DNA of 64,000 nt from Deltaproteobacteria bacterium (lineage in GTDB: Bacteria > Bdellovibrionota_B > Oligoflexia > Oligoflexales > CAIYRB01): positions 1 through 64,000 of the forward strand of contig VGTI01000016.1 of the NCBI GenBank assembly GCA_016874735.1, given 5' to 3'. The notes beneath the pieces were generated by a model. It did not search any database. It had not been told where the DNA came from and saw only the letters and a list, made by a program, of their open reading frames with translations. Below, one piece after another: positions 46,193 to 55,650 of this stretch (positions within the stretch are counted from its first letter, which is position 1; every line of letters starts with the position of its first letter). The position numbers and the translations under genes are program-made.

Positions 46193-47161
46193 ATGAATCC
46201 AGGAATCCTTAACATATTTACATTCCTAAATTGCCGTAATTACCTTGCCTACCTCACTGCCGCGATCGGATTATCGACAATCATCAGCTGTAGCAGCGAG
46301 CCGTCTACGAAATCCAACCGCTATGGCAACGCGACTAGCACGCGCGATGGATCTACCACGCCGCGGGATCTTGACGCACAGCAAGTACAGAAATGTCCAG
46401 ACGACATCTGCCAAGTTCCAATCGATAACCGCCCTATCACGGGTCCTGTTGCAGAGGAACCGGCCTCCTGGTGTACTTCAGCTGCTGCCACGCGCACTGC
46501 TGGCCAAGATCTGGCGGAGCATTTGGCGACGATTTGCAAAGATGGATCGCCAACGCAGTTGATGCTCAATACTCTAGTCCCGAATGCTTACAAGGGATCG
46601 GGAGAGCCTCAACTTTTTGCGATCAAGCCCATCGAAAACACAAACAAAACAGTAAGTGCCTTTTTTGCCGTTGCGGTAAAAATGCCAGTTACTGCCGCTG
46701 AACACTTTCAGCGGATTGCTCCAGCAGACGGAGATGTCGCAACAGAAAAAGGAAAAATCCAGTCACAAGGAGGCACTCCTGGTGCTGACGTCAAAGTAGT
46801 GCCTGTATCCAGCAAGGACGATAAAGACTGGGTACGTGGCTGGACCGTTGACTCCAACTCATCGCTAAAGACCGCAGGCTTTCCATCCGTTACCGTCAAG
46901 CTTCGCTACAACTATCAAATCGATCATTTTAAATTTGATGATGCTGGCTACTTATACACATCTCAACTAAAGAGCTCGCTTGAGACAGTCAAAGGCTATC
47001 AAACGCTAAATGCTGTGTTTGATATCGACGGTACCGGCTATCAGCTGGTGATCGCGAAAATTACTGCAGACGATAAAGGCCAAGCCGCCAAAGTACGTGA
47101 TGCGGTCAAATCTTTGGCATCAAACCTCGTCAAGTACTTGTATCAACAAAGCACCAAGTGA
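46193..47161 (+). CDS. lipoprotein of unknown function
   Basis: A 322-residue predicted lipoprotein. The signal ends IISCSS; the mature N-terminus is disordered and rich in Thr/Arg/Asp with three Cys (CPDDIC, WCTSAAA). The rest looks like a mixed alpha/beta domain ending QAAKVRDAVKSLASNLVKYLY. No family recognised. ATG 46193 has AGGAAC seven bases upstream; GTG 46157 is less likely. It leads a set of envelope genes. Confidence 0.65.
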   Translation: MNPGILNIFTFLNCRNYLAYLTAAIGLSTIISCSSEPSTKSNRYGNATSTRDGSTTPRDLDAQQVQKCPDDICQVPIDNRPITGPVAEEPASWCTSAAATRTAGQDLAEHLATICKDGSPTQLMLNTLVPNAYKGSGEPQLFAIKPIENTNKTVSAFFAVAVKMPVTAAEHFQRIAPADGDVATEKGKIQSQGGTPGADVKVVPVSSKDDKDWVRGWTVDSNSSLKTAGFPSVTVKLRYNYQIDHFKFDDAGYLYTSQLKSSLETVKGYQTLNAVFDIDGTGYQLVIAKITADDKGQAAKVRDAVKSLASNLVKYLYQQSTK

Positions 47162-47229
47162 TCGCTAGACAGACCAGATAGACTTTGTAATCATGGTAGG
47201 CATTGCAATCGCAACCATAGCCAGATTGG

Positions 47230-47922
47230 ATGCCAGGTATGCGGTGTTATTTAACCAGTATGCTGATGCTGTTTCCTCTATCGGCATGCGTCTCCTATTC
47301 CACTATGCAGTCCGCAGAGACTTTAAGCCCAGGGCAAACGTCGGCCTATATGGCGATCTCCGGTCAGTCACTCGTTGCGACCAAAGACACGCCCATCGCC
47401 GAGACCAGCAGCGTCGGTGCTAATGGCATCATATTTTACGAATTCGGTGGCAGACTCGGTGTCACTGAAGATGCCGACATCGGAGCCAAAATTATTCTCG
47501 AACCTGGTCCTCCCTCATACACGGCAGATGCCAAGTTTCAAATCCTAAAATCGAGCACCTTTGCACTTAGCTCAGGTATCGGTATCAGTTATTTGGGTTT
47601 ATCCGTGCCGCTAGAGGACCAAAACACTAATCTAGCACTAATCGACCTCAACATTCCCGTATATATGACCTACCACGCTTTTAAGAATATGGACCTAGGA
47701 TTCACGCCGCGGAGTATCTTTCGCACCACTGCCGACGGTGGAACCTACAGTATGTTTGGAGGGTCCCTCGGGGCCTATTTCGGTGGTAAAACTAGACTGG
47801 CTATTGAAGCCAGTGCCTTTCAGCATCTCCAGACCAAAGTGATCGTCAGACAAGCCACCATGGGACTCATAGTCAGCTACCCGCAGGGAAAGCAAACCAA
47901 CAAAAGGGAGAAGCGTTCGTGA
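47230..47922 (+). CDS. lipoprotein / small outer-membrane-type protein
   Basis: A 230-residue protein with an LSAC lipobox signal. The mature part has alternating hydrophobic/polar strands with many Gly and aromatic residues (LALSSGIGISYLGLSV, YSMFGGSLGAYFGGKTRL), suggesting a small beta-barrel. The start is uncertain: ATG 47230, 47239 or 47260. Its stop overlaps the next start by four bases (GTGA). No family recognised. Confidence 0.6.
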   Translation: MPGMRCYLTSMLMLFPLSACVSYSTMQSAETLSPGQTSAYMAISGQSLVATKDTPIAETSSVGANGIIFYEFGGRLGVTEDADIGAKIILEPGPPSYTADAKFQILKSSTFALSSGIGISYLGLSVPLEDQNTNLALIDLNIPVYMTYHAFKNMDLGFTPRSIFRTTADGGTYSMFGGSLGAYFGGKTRLAIEASAFQHLQTKVIVRQATMGLIVSYPQGKQTNKREKRS

Positions 47923-48488
47923 TTCGTATTGCTCTTGTATGTCTCTACGCCATGAGTTTTTTTCCCACATTTGTGGCGGCATCTCCCACTAATACGGAAG
48001 TATCAACCTCTAACCAAGCAAAGCCCCAGGGCGAACCAGATCAGCGAACCTATACCTACACGCTTGTTGGCATGGAGCGACGCGAGTATCTGCTAGGCGG
48101 CCTGACGTCGACAGTCCTGGGATTCGGCACTGGCCACGTCGTTCAAGGCCGTTATTGGAAAGATGGCTGGATATTTACTGCAGGCGAGGTCGTGTCTTTT
48201 GGCGCTGTATTAGCAAGTCTCGCCCCCTGTCGCGACGACTTATTCAAAGTTGAGAGGATCGACATTGCACAGCGTCTTGCCAAGTGCAATAAACCTGGAC
48301 TGATCCTCGGTCAGCTTTCTTTCATCAGCTTCCGCGTTTGGGAAACGGTGGATGCCTGGGTTACCCCGAATCCTGAGCTTAAAGAACATTTATTTGGCAG
48401 GCGCCCCGTCCGCAGTACCATCGATATTGGCTACGTGCCGCCATCTGATAGGGGCTCGGGTTCTCTGAGTTTCGCCTATCGTTTTTGA
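47919..48488 (+). CDS. exported protein of unknown function
   Basis: A 189-residue protein starting with GTG (GGGAG upstream) and a signal peptide cleaved near FVAASP. The mature part contains GGLTSTVLGFGTGHVVQGRYWKDGWIFTAGE and CRDDL...KCNK, possibly with membrane-associated helices and a Cys pair. It is translationally coupled to the preceding gene. Thirty bases separate it from the glutamate transporter operon. Function not known. Confidence 0.58.
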   Translation: MIRIALVCLYAMSFFPTFVAASPTNTEVSTSNQAKPQGEPDQRTYTYTLVGMERREYLLGGLTSTVLGFGTGHVVQGRYWKDGWIFTAGEVVSFGAVLASLAPCRDDLFKVERIDIAQRLAKCNKPGLILGQLSFISFRVWETVDAWVTPNPELKEHLFGRRPVRSTIDIGYVPPSDRGSGSLSFAYRF

Positions 48489-48518
48489 CGAATATGGTTC
48501 ATACGGGGTCAATTAAAG

Positions 48519-50231
48519 ATGCGCACCATAATCATGGTCAGTCTATTTTTTTGCCTCGCACAATTGAGTTACGCGGCTCAGACAGAGTCCCCGACCCTAA
48601 ATAAAATCAGGGAAACAGGAACGATAACCCTAGGTGTGCGTGACTCCTCGGGTGCACTCTCTTTTACTCAAGGGTACGGTCAGTACGATGGATATCATGT
48701 AGAGATCTGCCGTCACATTGCCTCGGATATCCAAGTTAAGCTAGGACTGCGCAAACTAACGACCAAATATATCGCCGTATCCTCACAGAACCGGATTTCC
48801 CTCGTACAAAACGGCACTATAGACCTTGAGTGCGGCTCCACTACAAATACTTTGGCGCGCCAACGCGATGTGGCGTTTGCCCATACGGCGTTTATCGAGG
48901 AAGTCCGGATCGCTGTCAAACGCGGCTCAGGCATATCTTCCATCGCCGACCTACGCGGTAAGACAGTAGTCTCGACCACGGGATCCCAACCAGTACAAAT
49001 ACTGCGGGCGCAGGCCCGCAGACAAAATATCAACTTCAATGGTATCTACGGGAAGGATCACGCTGATAGCTTTCTCCTATTAGAATCAGGTCGTGCCGAC
49101 GCCTTTGTGATGGATGCCTCCATACTCGCTGGAAACATTGCCAACGCTCGTGATCCGCGGGCGTTCGTCATTGTCGGTGAGCCTCTCAGTTTGGAGCCGA
49201 TCGCTATCATGCTCAGACGAGACGATCCTACATTTAAGGAACTTGTCGATCACAGTTTGGACCAGCTTATGACGCAGGGCGCTTTACCTGCTCTTTGGGA
49301 TAAATGGTTTCTTAAACCGATACCTCCGAGCGGTCGCGTCATGGGTTTGGCCCTTTCGGAGGCCACAAAAGCGGCCTGGGAATCGCCTAATGACAGACCT
49401 GCCGAAGAATATCGGCGCTTCCATATAGAAACTCCGTCGTCCACGCACCAGGGACTCGACTTGGGGATTTTCTGCCGTGGCATTGTCACGGGTCAATCGA
49501 TACCCAACTGTCTAAGCAAAGACGACTTTGGCGGTGACACCACGTACCTACACTGGCTACTGAGTGCCTGGAGATGGACTTTGGTCGTCGCAGGCATTGG
49601 CTTCCTGGTGGCTTTAAGCATCGGTCTACCCGTGGGAGCCCTAAGGACTATAGTAAGGAACCGCTGGCTAGCCGGTGCCCTTAGCGCTTTTGTCGAAGTA
49701 TTCCGCAATATCCCCATCTTGGTGCAAGTATTCATTTGGTATTTTGTCGTCCCAAGTCTCCTGGCTTCATTTAAATCACTGCCAGCTTATTTAGTCGTGT
49801 CCTTAGCCCTCGGCCTTTTCACTGCCGCGCGGGTCTCCGAGCAGGTGCGGGCGGGGATACTTGCTATTCCCAAAGGACAGTTTCAAGCCGCTAAAGCCCT
49901 GGGTTTAACAACGCTCCAAAGTTACCGTTACGTGCTTTTGCCGGTCGCGCTACGTACAATCATCCCCCCACTCACGTCGGAGGCCATGAACATAATCAAA
50001 AATTCTGCCGTGGCCTTTGCCGTATCTGTCCCAGAGCTCACCATGTTTGCGATGCAAGCTCAGGAGGAGACTGCCCGCGGCATTGAGATCTATGCCGCAG
50101 TAACGCTCATCTATGTGCTCAGTGCCCTCGTGGTCAATCGCGTAATGACCTACATGGAGGCAAAAGCGAAAATACCAGGCACCAATCATAATCACACTGA
50201 GGTTCCCCTTGTGAAAGCAGGACCCCAATGA
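48519..50231 (+). CDS. glutamate/aspartate-type ABC transporter: binding protein fused to permease
   Basis: A 570-residue fusion. Residues 1 to about 270 are a signal peptide and a family 3 solute-binding domain (LNKIRETGTITLGVRDSSGALSF; YDGYHVEICRHI; the VSTTGSQP loop), as in GltI/DEBP. After a linker, membrane helices from about residue 344 form a GltJ-like permease with the EAA loop GILAIPKGQFQAAKALGLTTLQSYRYVLLP. It imports acidic amino acids in characterised systems. The two parts are separate genes in E. coli. The GltK-like gene overlaps its stop (ATGA). Confidence 0.9.
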   Translation: MRTIIMVSLFFCLAQLSYAAQTESPTLNKIRETGTITLGVRDSSGALSFTQGYGQYDGYHVEICRHIASDIQVKLGLRKLTTKYIAVSSQNRISLVQNGTIDLECGSTTNTLARQRDVAFAHTAFIEEVRIAVKRGSGISSIADLRGKTVVSTTGSQPVQILRAQARRQNINFNGIYGKDHADSFLLLESGRADAFVMDASILAGNIANARDPRAFVIVGEPLSLEPIAIMLRRDDPTFKELVDHSLDQLMTQGALPALWDKWFLKPIPPSGRVMGLALSEATKAAWESPNDRPAEEYRRFHIETPSSTHQGLDLGIFCRGIVTGQSIPNCLSKDDFGGDTTYLHWLLSAWRWTLVVAGIGFLVALSIGLPVGALRTIVRNRWLAGALSAFVEVFRNIPILVQVFIWYFVVPSLLASFKSLPAYLVVSLALGLFTAARVSEQVRAGILAIPKGQFQAAKALGLTTLQSYRYVLLPVALRTIIPPLTSEAMNIIKNSAVAFAVSVPELTMFAMQAQEETARGIEIYAAVTLIYVLSALVVNRVMTYMEAKAKIPGTNHNHTEVPLVKAGPQ

Positions 50232-50899
50232 ATCTAGATACCAGCTTTTACTCCTGGCAACTCGTGACCAATTATCTGGCGCGCGGGCTCGCATTCAGCC
50301 TGAAACTCACCGCTTGTGCCACATTATTAGGTACCTTACTCGGTGTTTGTTTAGCCATAGCGCGCATAAGCAAGATCGACACGCTAAGACGCCTAGCTTC
50401 GGCCTATATCAATACGATGCGGGCAGTGCCTCTCGTCATGCTGATTCTCTGGTTCTACCTACTAGTTCCGCTTTTTATAGGTCGCCCCATCGGCGCTGAA
50501 ATGGCAGCATACTTCACCTTTTCGCTGTTTGAGTCGGCCTTTTTTGCCGAAATTATTCGATCGGGAATTCAGGCGCTTCCCCGAGGACAATCCATGGCCG
50601 GCCTAGCTCTAGGTATGAGCTACCGCCAAACATTACGTTATGTGATTCTGCCACAGGCCTTCCGCCACACAACGCCGATTCTACTTACTCAAGTCATCGT
50701 CCTCTTTCAGGACACATCCTTAGTTTATGCAATTGGTGCCTACGACTGGCTCAAAGGTTTCGAGATCGCGGGAAAAAACTTCGGACGCCCGATCGAGACT
50801 TACTTACTAGCTGCCGCATGCTATTTTGCTGTCTGCTATGCGCTATCACGGCTTGTATTCAACCTTAAGACCCGGTTGGCTGTGAGCAGTGAGTTATGA
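50228..50899 (+). CDS. GltK-like amino-acid ABC transporter permease
   Basis: A 223-residue inner-membrane permease with about five helices. The EAA loop is [36 protein letters not shown], the coupling site for the ATPase. It pairs with the permease part of the preceding fusion to form the membrane channel. ATG 50228 overlaps the upstream stop by four bases. Confidence 0.92.
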   Translation: MNLDTSFYSWQLVTNYLARGLAFSLKLTACATLLGTLLGVCLAIARISKIDTLRRLASAYINTMRAVPLVMLILWFYLLVPLFIGRPIGAEMAAYFTFSLFESAFFAEIIRSGIQALPRGQSMAGLALGMSYRQTLRYVILPQAFRHTTPILLTQVIVLFQDTSLVYAIGAYDWLKGFEIAGKNFGRPIETYLLAAACYFAVCYALSRLVFNLKTRLAVSSEL

Positions 50900-50912
50900 A
50901 CGGAGAAGCTAC

Positions 50913-51647
50913 ATGATCAAGATGACCAAGGTATCGAAATGGTATGGCAGCTTTCAAGTACTGCAAGACTGCACCACCCAAATCAACAAAGGTGACGTGG
51001 TTGTCATCTGTGGGCCATCTGGGTCTGGAAAATCAACCCTCATCAAGACTATCAACGCTCTAGAACCAATTCACAGCGGAGAGATATGGATTGGCGACAA
51101 AGCCGTCCACGATCCCAAAACTGATCTGCGAGCATTACGCTCGCATGTGGGCATGGTATTTCAAAACTTTGAGTTATTTCCGCATTTGTCAGTTACCGAG
51201 AATCTCACACTCGCCCAAATGAAAGTTTTGGGTCGGACGCTTGATGATGCCACGGAACGCGGCCATAGGTACCTGGAACGTGTCGGGATGAAAGCGCACC
51301 GCGACAAATTCCCCGCACAACTCTCTGGCGGTCAGCAGCAAAGAGTCGCCATTGCACGAGCTCTGTGCATGGACCCCGTAGTCATGTTGTTCGATGAACC
51401 AACCTCCGCTTTGGATCCTGAAATGGTTGGCGAGGTTCTTGATGTCATGACGAAGCTGGCAGCAGAGGGCATGACAATGCTATGCGTGACCCATGAAATG
51501 GGATTTGCTCGCCGCGTTAGTAACCGCGTAATTTTTATGGACCAAGGTGCTATTATCGAGGACTGCGGGAGTGACGAGTTTTTCAAGAACGCGGCCCAAA
51601 GATCTCCGCGTGCCAGAGAATTTCTTGATAAAATCCTGAGTCATTAG
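50913..51647 (+). CDS. GltL-like amino-acid ABC transporter ATPase
   Basis: A 244-residue cytosolic ATPase. Walker [10 protein letters not shown], signature [15 protein letters not shown], Walker [15 protein letters not shown] and the switch His region (CVTHEM) are all intact. It powers the adjacent GltIJ/GltK-type transporter. ATG 50913 has GGAG; the in-frame GTG at 50889 would overlap gltK. Confidence 0.94.
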   Translation: MIKMTKVSKWYGSFQVLQDCTTQINKGDVVVICGPSGSGKSTLIKTINALEPIHSGEIWIGDKAVHDPKTDLRALRSHVGMVFQNFELFPHLSVTENLTLAQMKVLGRTLDDATERGHRYLERVGMKAHRDKFPAQLSGGQQQRVAIARALCMDPVVMLFDEPTSALDPEMVGEVLDVMTKLAAEGMTMLCVTHEMGFARRVSNRVIFMDQGAIIEDCGSDEFFKNAAQRSPRAREFLDKILSH

Positions 51648-51677
51648 CCGACAATCTCTGTAATGGGTGACGAAGCA

Positions 51678-51771
51678 GCGATTAAATCGCCTAGCATTTT
51701 CGGCTCTACTGCCCAGGGAGTTGACAGCCGTAACATTGTAGCGAGCTAACCTCCTGAATTTAGGTAGCTCG
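51678..51771. terminator. two hairpins after the glutamate transporter operon
   Basis: GCGAT-TAA-ATCGC (51678-51690) is followed seven bases later by TTTT, a weak terminator. A second stem, CGAGCTAACCT with AGGTAGCTCG (51742-51771), has one bulged base and no T-run. Confidence 0.35.
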
Positions 51772-51840
51772 AAAAGTAGCACGCTTCTTGCACAAAGCGG
51801 TCTCACAAAGGGTCGTCGAAACCAAGAGAAGGGGCACAAG

Positions 51841-53238
51841 ATGCTACGCCATAGCACGATTCGGCTAATGCTCATCACCTCAACTACCGTTCTTGGAACG
51901 TCATTACTAGGCTGTGGTCAGGCCCAATTTGGTGGGAAAGACGCCAGCTCCCAGGGGAGTAGTCCCCGCACTAAGGGCGCCGACAATCGCGCTCGCTCTA
52001 ATGGCGCCGTTCCAAACGTCGATGCCAACGCCTACGGCACCCCTGCCACCAATGACGCCAAAAAGCCAGGTTGGGTTGAAGGCCAGCCCTTAAAATCCCT
52101 CATCGACAGTTTATTCGCCGGAGGAGGCAACCCAACATTGGGCGGCAGTCCTCTAGGCGGCAAAAACCAAGGAGGCTCAAACTCCGATGGCATGAGTGTT
52201 GGCGGTAACGGTGGAAACGATAGCAGTCTAGCCAACCCAGGCCCGAACGGCAGTCTCTTCAGCGACGCATCGGGAGTATTATGGCTCCCTTGTGTCGATC
52301 AAAATCAGAATCAGAACCCAATGAAATCAGAGTTTTTTGCTAAAGAAGGATCGAAGGTTCGTGTCGCGGGAGAACTCTGCCCCCAAGTCAAACTTAGCGG
52401 TGATTTAAATGTGTTGTTCGTGATCGATCGTTCCGGATCGATGGAGGGCGCGGGTAACGAAGGCCCAAACGACAAGACCTCTGGTGGATCCTGCGGCCGT
52501 TTACGCGCGGCTCAGGTCTTGACGGAGAAGTTCAAGGCTATGACTGATACCACAATAAAATCCGGTGTAGTCACCTTTGCGACCCAGGCGCGTACCGCTG
52601 CTGGTATGGCCCCGATCGCCCAGCTACCGTTAACGTCAAATGTGTTCTGCGGTTCTGACTTCTTGGGATCCACTAACTACCAAGCCGCATTCTCTGAGGC
52701 ATCGTCAGTGCTCTCCAAACTCCCCGGTAAAAAGCTAGTGTATTTCATTTCTGACGGTTCACCTACGGCAGGTTCTAACGATCCACGCAGCGCCGGCCTG
52801 CAAGCAGCTCAGGCCCTCAGACAAATTCCGGATGTAACTCTGTTTGCACTATTTGTTGGCTACAACGGCAGTAAGGCTAACAATCCTCAGGGCTACTTAG
52901 AGCAGATCACTGGTGACCCTAAACTCGTACGTGTCACTGCCAATGCACAAGAATTAGTGCAGGCTGCGGCGGCACTTGGCCAGCCAACCGTTGATATCAA
53001 GAAAGGAGATATGACGGCAGAGCTGACCACGCCGACTGGCACGGTCAAGGTCGGCATCGAAAGACTGGAGCCGAGTAAAACTGCGATCAACCGTTACTAC
53101 TGGACAACCGAACCTTTTGAACTGGCGGGCGAGGTCGGAAAGCCGAGTATCAATAGCCTCACGGTAATCGGCAAAACTTCTGTGGGCACGACCGTCAGCG
53201 CTACTTCGGAAATCACGTACAATACAACGGCTCCGTGA
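51841..53238 (+). CDS. VWA-domain lipoprotein
   Basis: A 465-residue predicted lipoprotein (LLGC). After a long Gly/Ser/Asn-rich linker, a von Willebrand factor A domain begins near LNVLFVIDRSGSM, with MIDAS motif Asp196-x-Ser198-x-Ser200, and the later SDGSPT loop. VWA domains bind metal and proteins and are often adhesins. The C-terminus has beta stretches. Location: surface or periplasm. AAGGGG lies seven bases before ATG. Its promoter is not clear. Confidence 0.82.
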   Translation: MLRHSTIRLMLITSTTVLGTSLLGCGQAQFGGKDASSQGSSPRTKGADNRARSNGAVPNVDANAYGTPATNDAKKPGWVEGQPLKSLIDSLFAGGGNPTLGGSPLGGKNQGGSNSDGMSVGGNGGNDSSLANPGPNGSLFSDASGVLWLPCVDQNQNQNPMKSEFFAKEGSKVRVAGELCPQVKLSGDLNVLFVIDRSGSMEGAGNEGPNDKTSGGSCGRLRAAQVLTEKFKAMTDTTIKSGVVTFATQARTAAGMAPIAQLPLTSNVFCGSDFLGSTNYQAAFSEASSVLSKLPGKKLVYFISDGSPTAGSNDPRSAGLQAAQALRQIPDVTLFALFVGYNGSKANNPQGYLEQITGDPKLVRVTANAQELVQAAAALGQPTVDIKKGDMTAELTTPTGTVKVGIERLEPSKTAINRYYWTTEPFELAGEVGKPSINSLTVIGKTSVGTTVSATSEITYNTTAP

Positions 53239-53249
53239 GTGCGCCCCAT

Positions 53250-54485
53250 TCAATCACGTTGTAGTAATTTTCTATTGTAACCCTTAAACGATTTAGCGAC
53301 ACCGGTGCGTAGATTATAAATCGATAGCACTCCGAGGGCACTTGGCTCCATCGCCGAAAACTCATCGTCACCAAGACCGATTGTGGTCTCGTTGCCAATA
53401 TCGATGGAACGCTCAACGAGCGCATCCGAGAGTCTAACTGTAAATACCCGGCGGCTGATGCCAGGAAGTGCCTTCATAACCGCGTTTAGATTTTTATCCG
53501 TAAGATATGTTTGCTCGACATAGGTTGCTAACTTAAGATTATCAGAGTTTGGGAGTTCAAATCGCGCAAACGAATCACCGTCGCCTGCAGTGATAAACTT
53601 CCACTTGTCTGTGGCAGAATCTAGGTACCTAACATGGACACGCCCCGTCTTCTGACTAGAGGCATAAAGTCCAATGACCTCATTGTCGAGCACGGCACCA
53701 GAGTCGACGTTGAGTAGGCTCATACTCTTTGTACTGCCGACGATGGCTCTATCGGAGCGACCGACTACTGGAGCGACGAAATTCAGACCAGTGGAATCAG
53801 TGAGCTGAATTTTTTGGAATTGCCAGGAATTCTTGGTGATTGACTCCCTGATATCAACCAAAGCCAAGGCGCCACCAGGACCAGCTATCAGCAGTTTGCC
53901 ACCGGGCAAAATATCGCCCGCACTAATGGTGACGCCGTCTCCTAGTAGGGGGCCACCTGTCCACTGGCTTTCCACGCTACCATTCTGCCCCATAGTGAGG
54001 AGTGTCACCGCAAAATACTGGTCAACAAAGGCGTAGTAGCCTTGCGTCGCATCAGCTGCCACCGAGATCACGCGACCGGCAAAGGTTTTCACCGGAGTAC
54101 TGACACCTGATTCAGTATTCAATGTGGATAAGGCTTTGTCGTCGATCGTGAAAAAGACTTTCCCCTCCGGTCCGGCGAACCAGGAATCGGTCTGTGCTGG
54201 GACCGATAGTTGAGAGGACTGTTGCACCGTCGTCGCGTTAGAGCTAATGCGGTTAATCCGCTTAACGTAAGAGTCGTAACCGTAAAACACCCGCTCGCCA
54301 CCAGCGGTAAAGAAACGCCAGGCATTTGATGCGCTGGAATTAGGTGTGGTGTTGATAACGGCCCCAACCACACCGCCACTGCTTGAGGAGCCGCCACCTG
54401 ACCCGGAGCCTCCACACGCAGCTGCGACGAAACCTAGAATACAAATCATACCGGTTGCGAGGGTAGGCCTAAGATTAAATTCCAT
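53250..54485 (-). CDS. lipoprotein with beta-propeller-like repeats
   Basis: A 411-residue predicted lipoprotein (VAAAC) with a Gly/Ser-rich linker next to the lipid site. The rest has repeated short beta segments with TDSWFAGPEGKVFFTIDD and LPGGKLLIAGPGGALALVD type units, resembling NHL/YncE-like propellers. ATG 54485 follows GGAG by eight bases and lies 11 bases inside the end of the upstream protease gene. It is third in a three-gene operon. Confidence 0.6.
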   Translation of the reverse strand: MEFNLRPTLATGMICILGFVAAACGGSGSGGGSSSSGGVVGAVINTTPNSSASNAWRFFTAGGERVFYGYDSYVKRINRISSNATTVQQSSQLSVPAQTDSWFAGPEGKVFFTIDDKALSTLNTESGVSTPVKTFAGRVISVAADATQGYYAFVDQYFAVTLLTMGQNGSVESQWTGGPLLGDGVTISAGDILPGGKLLIAGPGGALALVDIRESITKNSWQFQKIQLTDSTGLNFVAPVVGRSDRAIVGSTKSMSLLNVDSGAVLDNEVIGLYASSQKTGRVHVRYLDSATDKWKFITAGDGDSFARFELPNSDNLKLATYVEQTYLTDKNLNAVMKALPGISRRVFTVRLSDALVERSIDIGNETTIGLGDDEFSAMEPSALGVLSIYNLRTGVAKSFKGYNRKLLQRD

Positions 54486-55650
54486 AGCTGACTCCAACAG
54501 AGAAGGAGAATGTTGCGTCTTTTTGCGTCACGCTGAGCTGTTCGAGCTTATAGGGGGCATAATCGTAGCCCATGCCCAAACTAGCAAGAAAACCGTAGTA
54601 AAGCGGCAGGTAGAGATTCACATCCGTTTTCGCTCCGACCAGATTTTTTGACTGAGTCTCAGAATTGAACGAGTCATAAATTCGTTGACTCACCGAACCC
54701 ACACCACCACCGATAAAGACGGCGTAGTGCAAATAGGACGCCCATGGTCCGCTGGCACCAGAGAGCAGTATGCCGCGCCACTCCAGTCCCAGATAATTCG
54801 TCACTAGCCTTAGTTCGCCATTAACGCCGGTACGACGCTCGTTAGAGCCTCTTAGCTCAGTACTCGTGTAGCGATATGCAAATCCGATATTACTCGTCGC
54901 TCGCCTATAGTAGCTCAAGGCCAGAGCCTCGCGTGCACCGCTACTTGGTACAAAAGAGGCCTTTGTAAAGGTCGGATCTAAATTGTACGACTCTGAGAAG
55001 TAACTGATGCGCCATTTATAGAACGGCGCACTAAAGCCATCGTCATCGAGTGTGAGTACTTCGGCGCGCCTCGCCTCGATAGCAATAGCAGCACCGATCG
55101 TATCAAGGAATGTGCGACTACCATCAGCCCCTTTGTATGGTCCAAGTGCCCCCCTGTCACCGATCTCTTGCCCATCATGGGACAGAAAATGCCCTAATTC
55201 ATGTGCCACAAGCTGAACACGACCAGCATCGCTCAGATCACGAAAACGCAGTTCATTCAAAATAACTCTCTTTTTCTCTCGCTGCGCGATCGCGTCGGAG
55301 GATCGATGCTCTTTGTGGTCAGTCATAGTTTTATCCGACCATACAAAGGAAATTCCTCCATTTGGCTTAACGAGTTCAAGAAATTCGGCTGCATGATCAG
55401 CAATAAATTTGGCGCAGAAATGTGCCTGGATCTCTGAACTTTCAGAAATAAACGCGCATTGCTCGGAAGTTCCACGACAGGTACAGACATCATCTGGATA
55501 CTCTTTTGCATGCGCAATCGCTGCGGCAATGCGCGATAAAGTGAGGCGCAACGATGGATCCAACATATTGCCACCATTGCCGATAAATGTTGATGAATAG
55601 CCCGAACCTGACCATAGCAATATTGCCAGGGACAAAATGCACCGGTTCAT
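54475..55650 (-). CDS. HExxH metalloprotease fused to a C-terminal beta-barrel
   Basis: A 391-residue exported protein. A signal peptide (WSGSGYSS) is followed by FIGNGGN, and HELGHFLSH at 150-158 gives the zincin HExxHxxxH metal site. Residues from about 205 on alternate in barrel fashion (NIGFAYRYTSTELRGS, GLEWRGILLSGA, HYAVFIGGGVGSV) and end in YGI, suggesting an outer-membrane barrel. The enzyme head could face the surface or periplasm. Its ATG overlaps the regulator stop (ATGA), so both are made together. I know no characterised homologue. Confidence 0.65.
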   Translation of the reverse strand: MNRCILSLAILLWSGSGYSSTFIGNGGNMLDPSLRLTLSRIAAAIAHAKEYPDDVCTCRGTSEQCAFISESSEIQAHFCAKFIADHAAEFLELVKPNGGISFVWSDKTMTDHKEHRSSDAIAQREKKRVILNELRFRDLSDAGRVQLVAHELGHFLSHDGQEIGDRGALGPYKGADGSRTFLDTIGAAIAIEARRAEVLTLDDDGFSAPFYKWRISYFSESYNLDPTFTKASFVPSSGAREALALSYYRRATSNIGFAYRYTSTELRGSNERRTGVNGELRLVTNYLGLEWRGILLSGASGPWASYLHYAVFIGGGVGSVSQRIYDSFNSETQSKNLVGAKTDVNLYLPLYYGFLASLGMGYDYAPYKLEQLSVTQKDATFSFSVGVSYGI

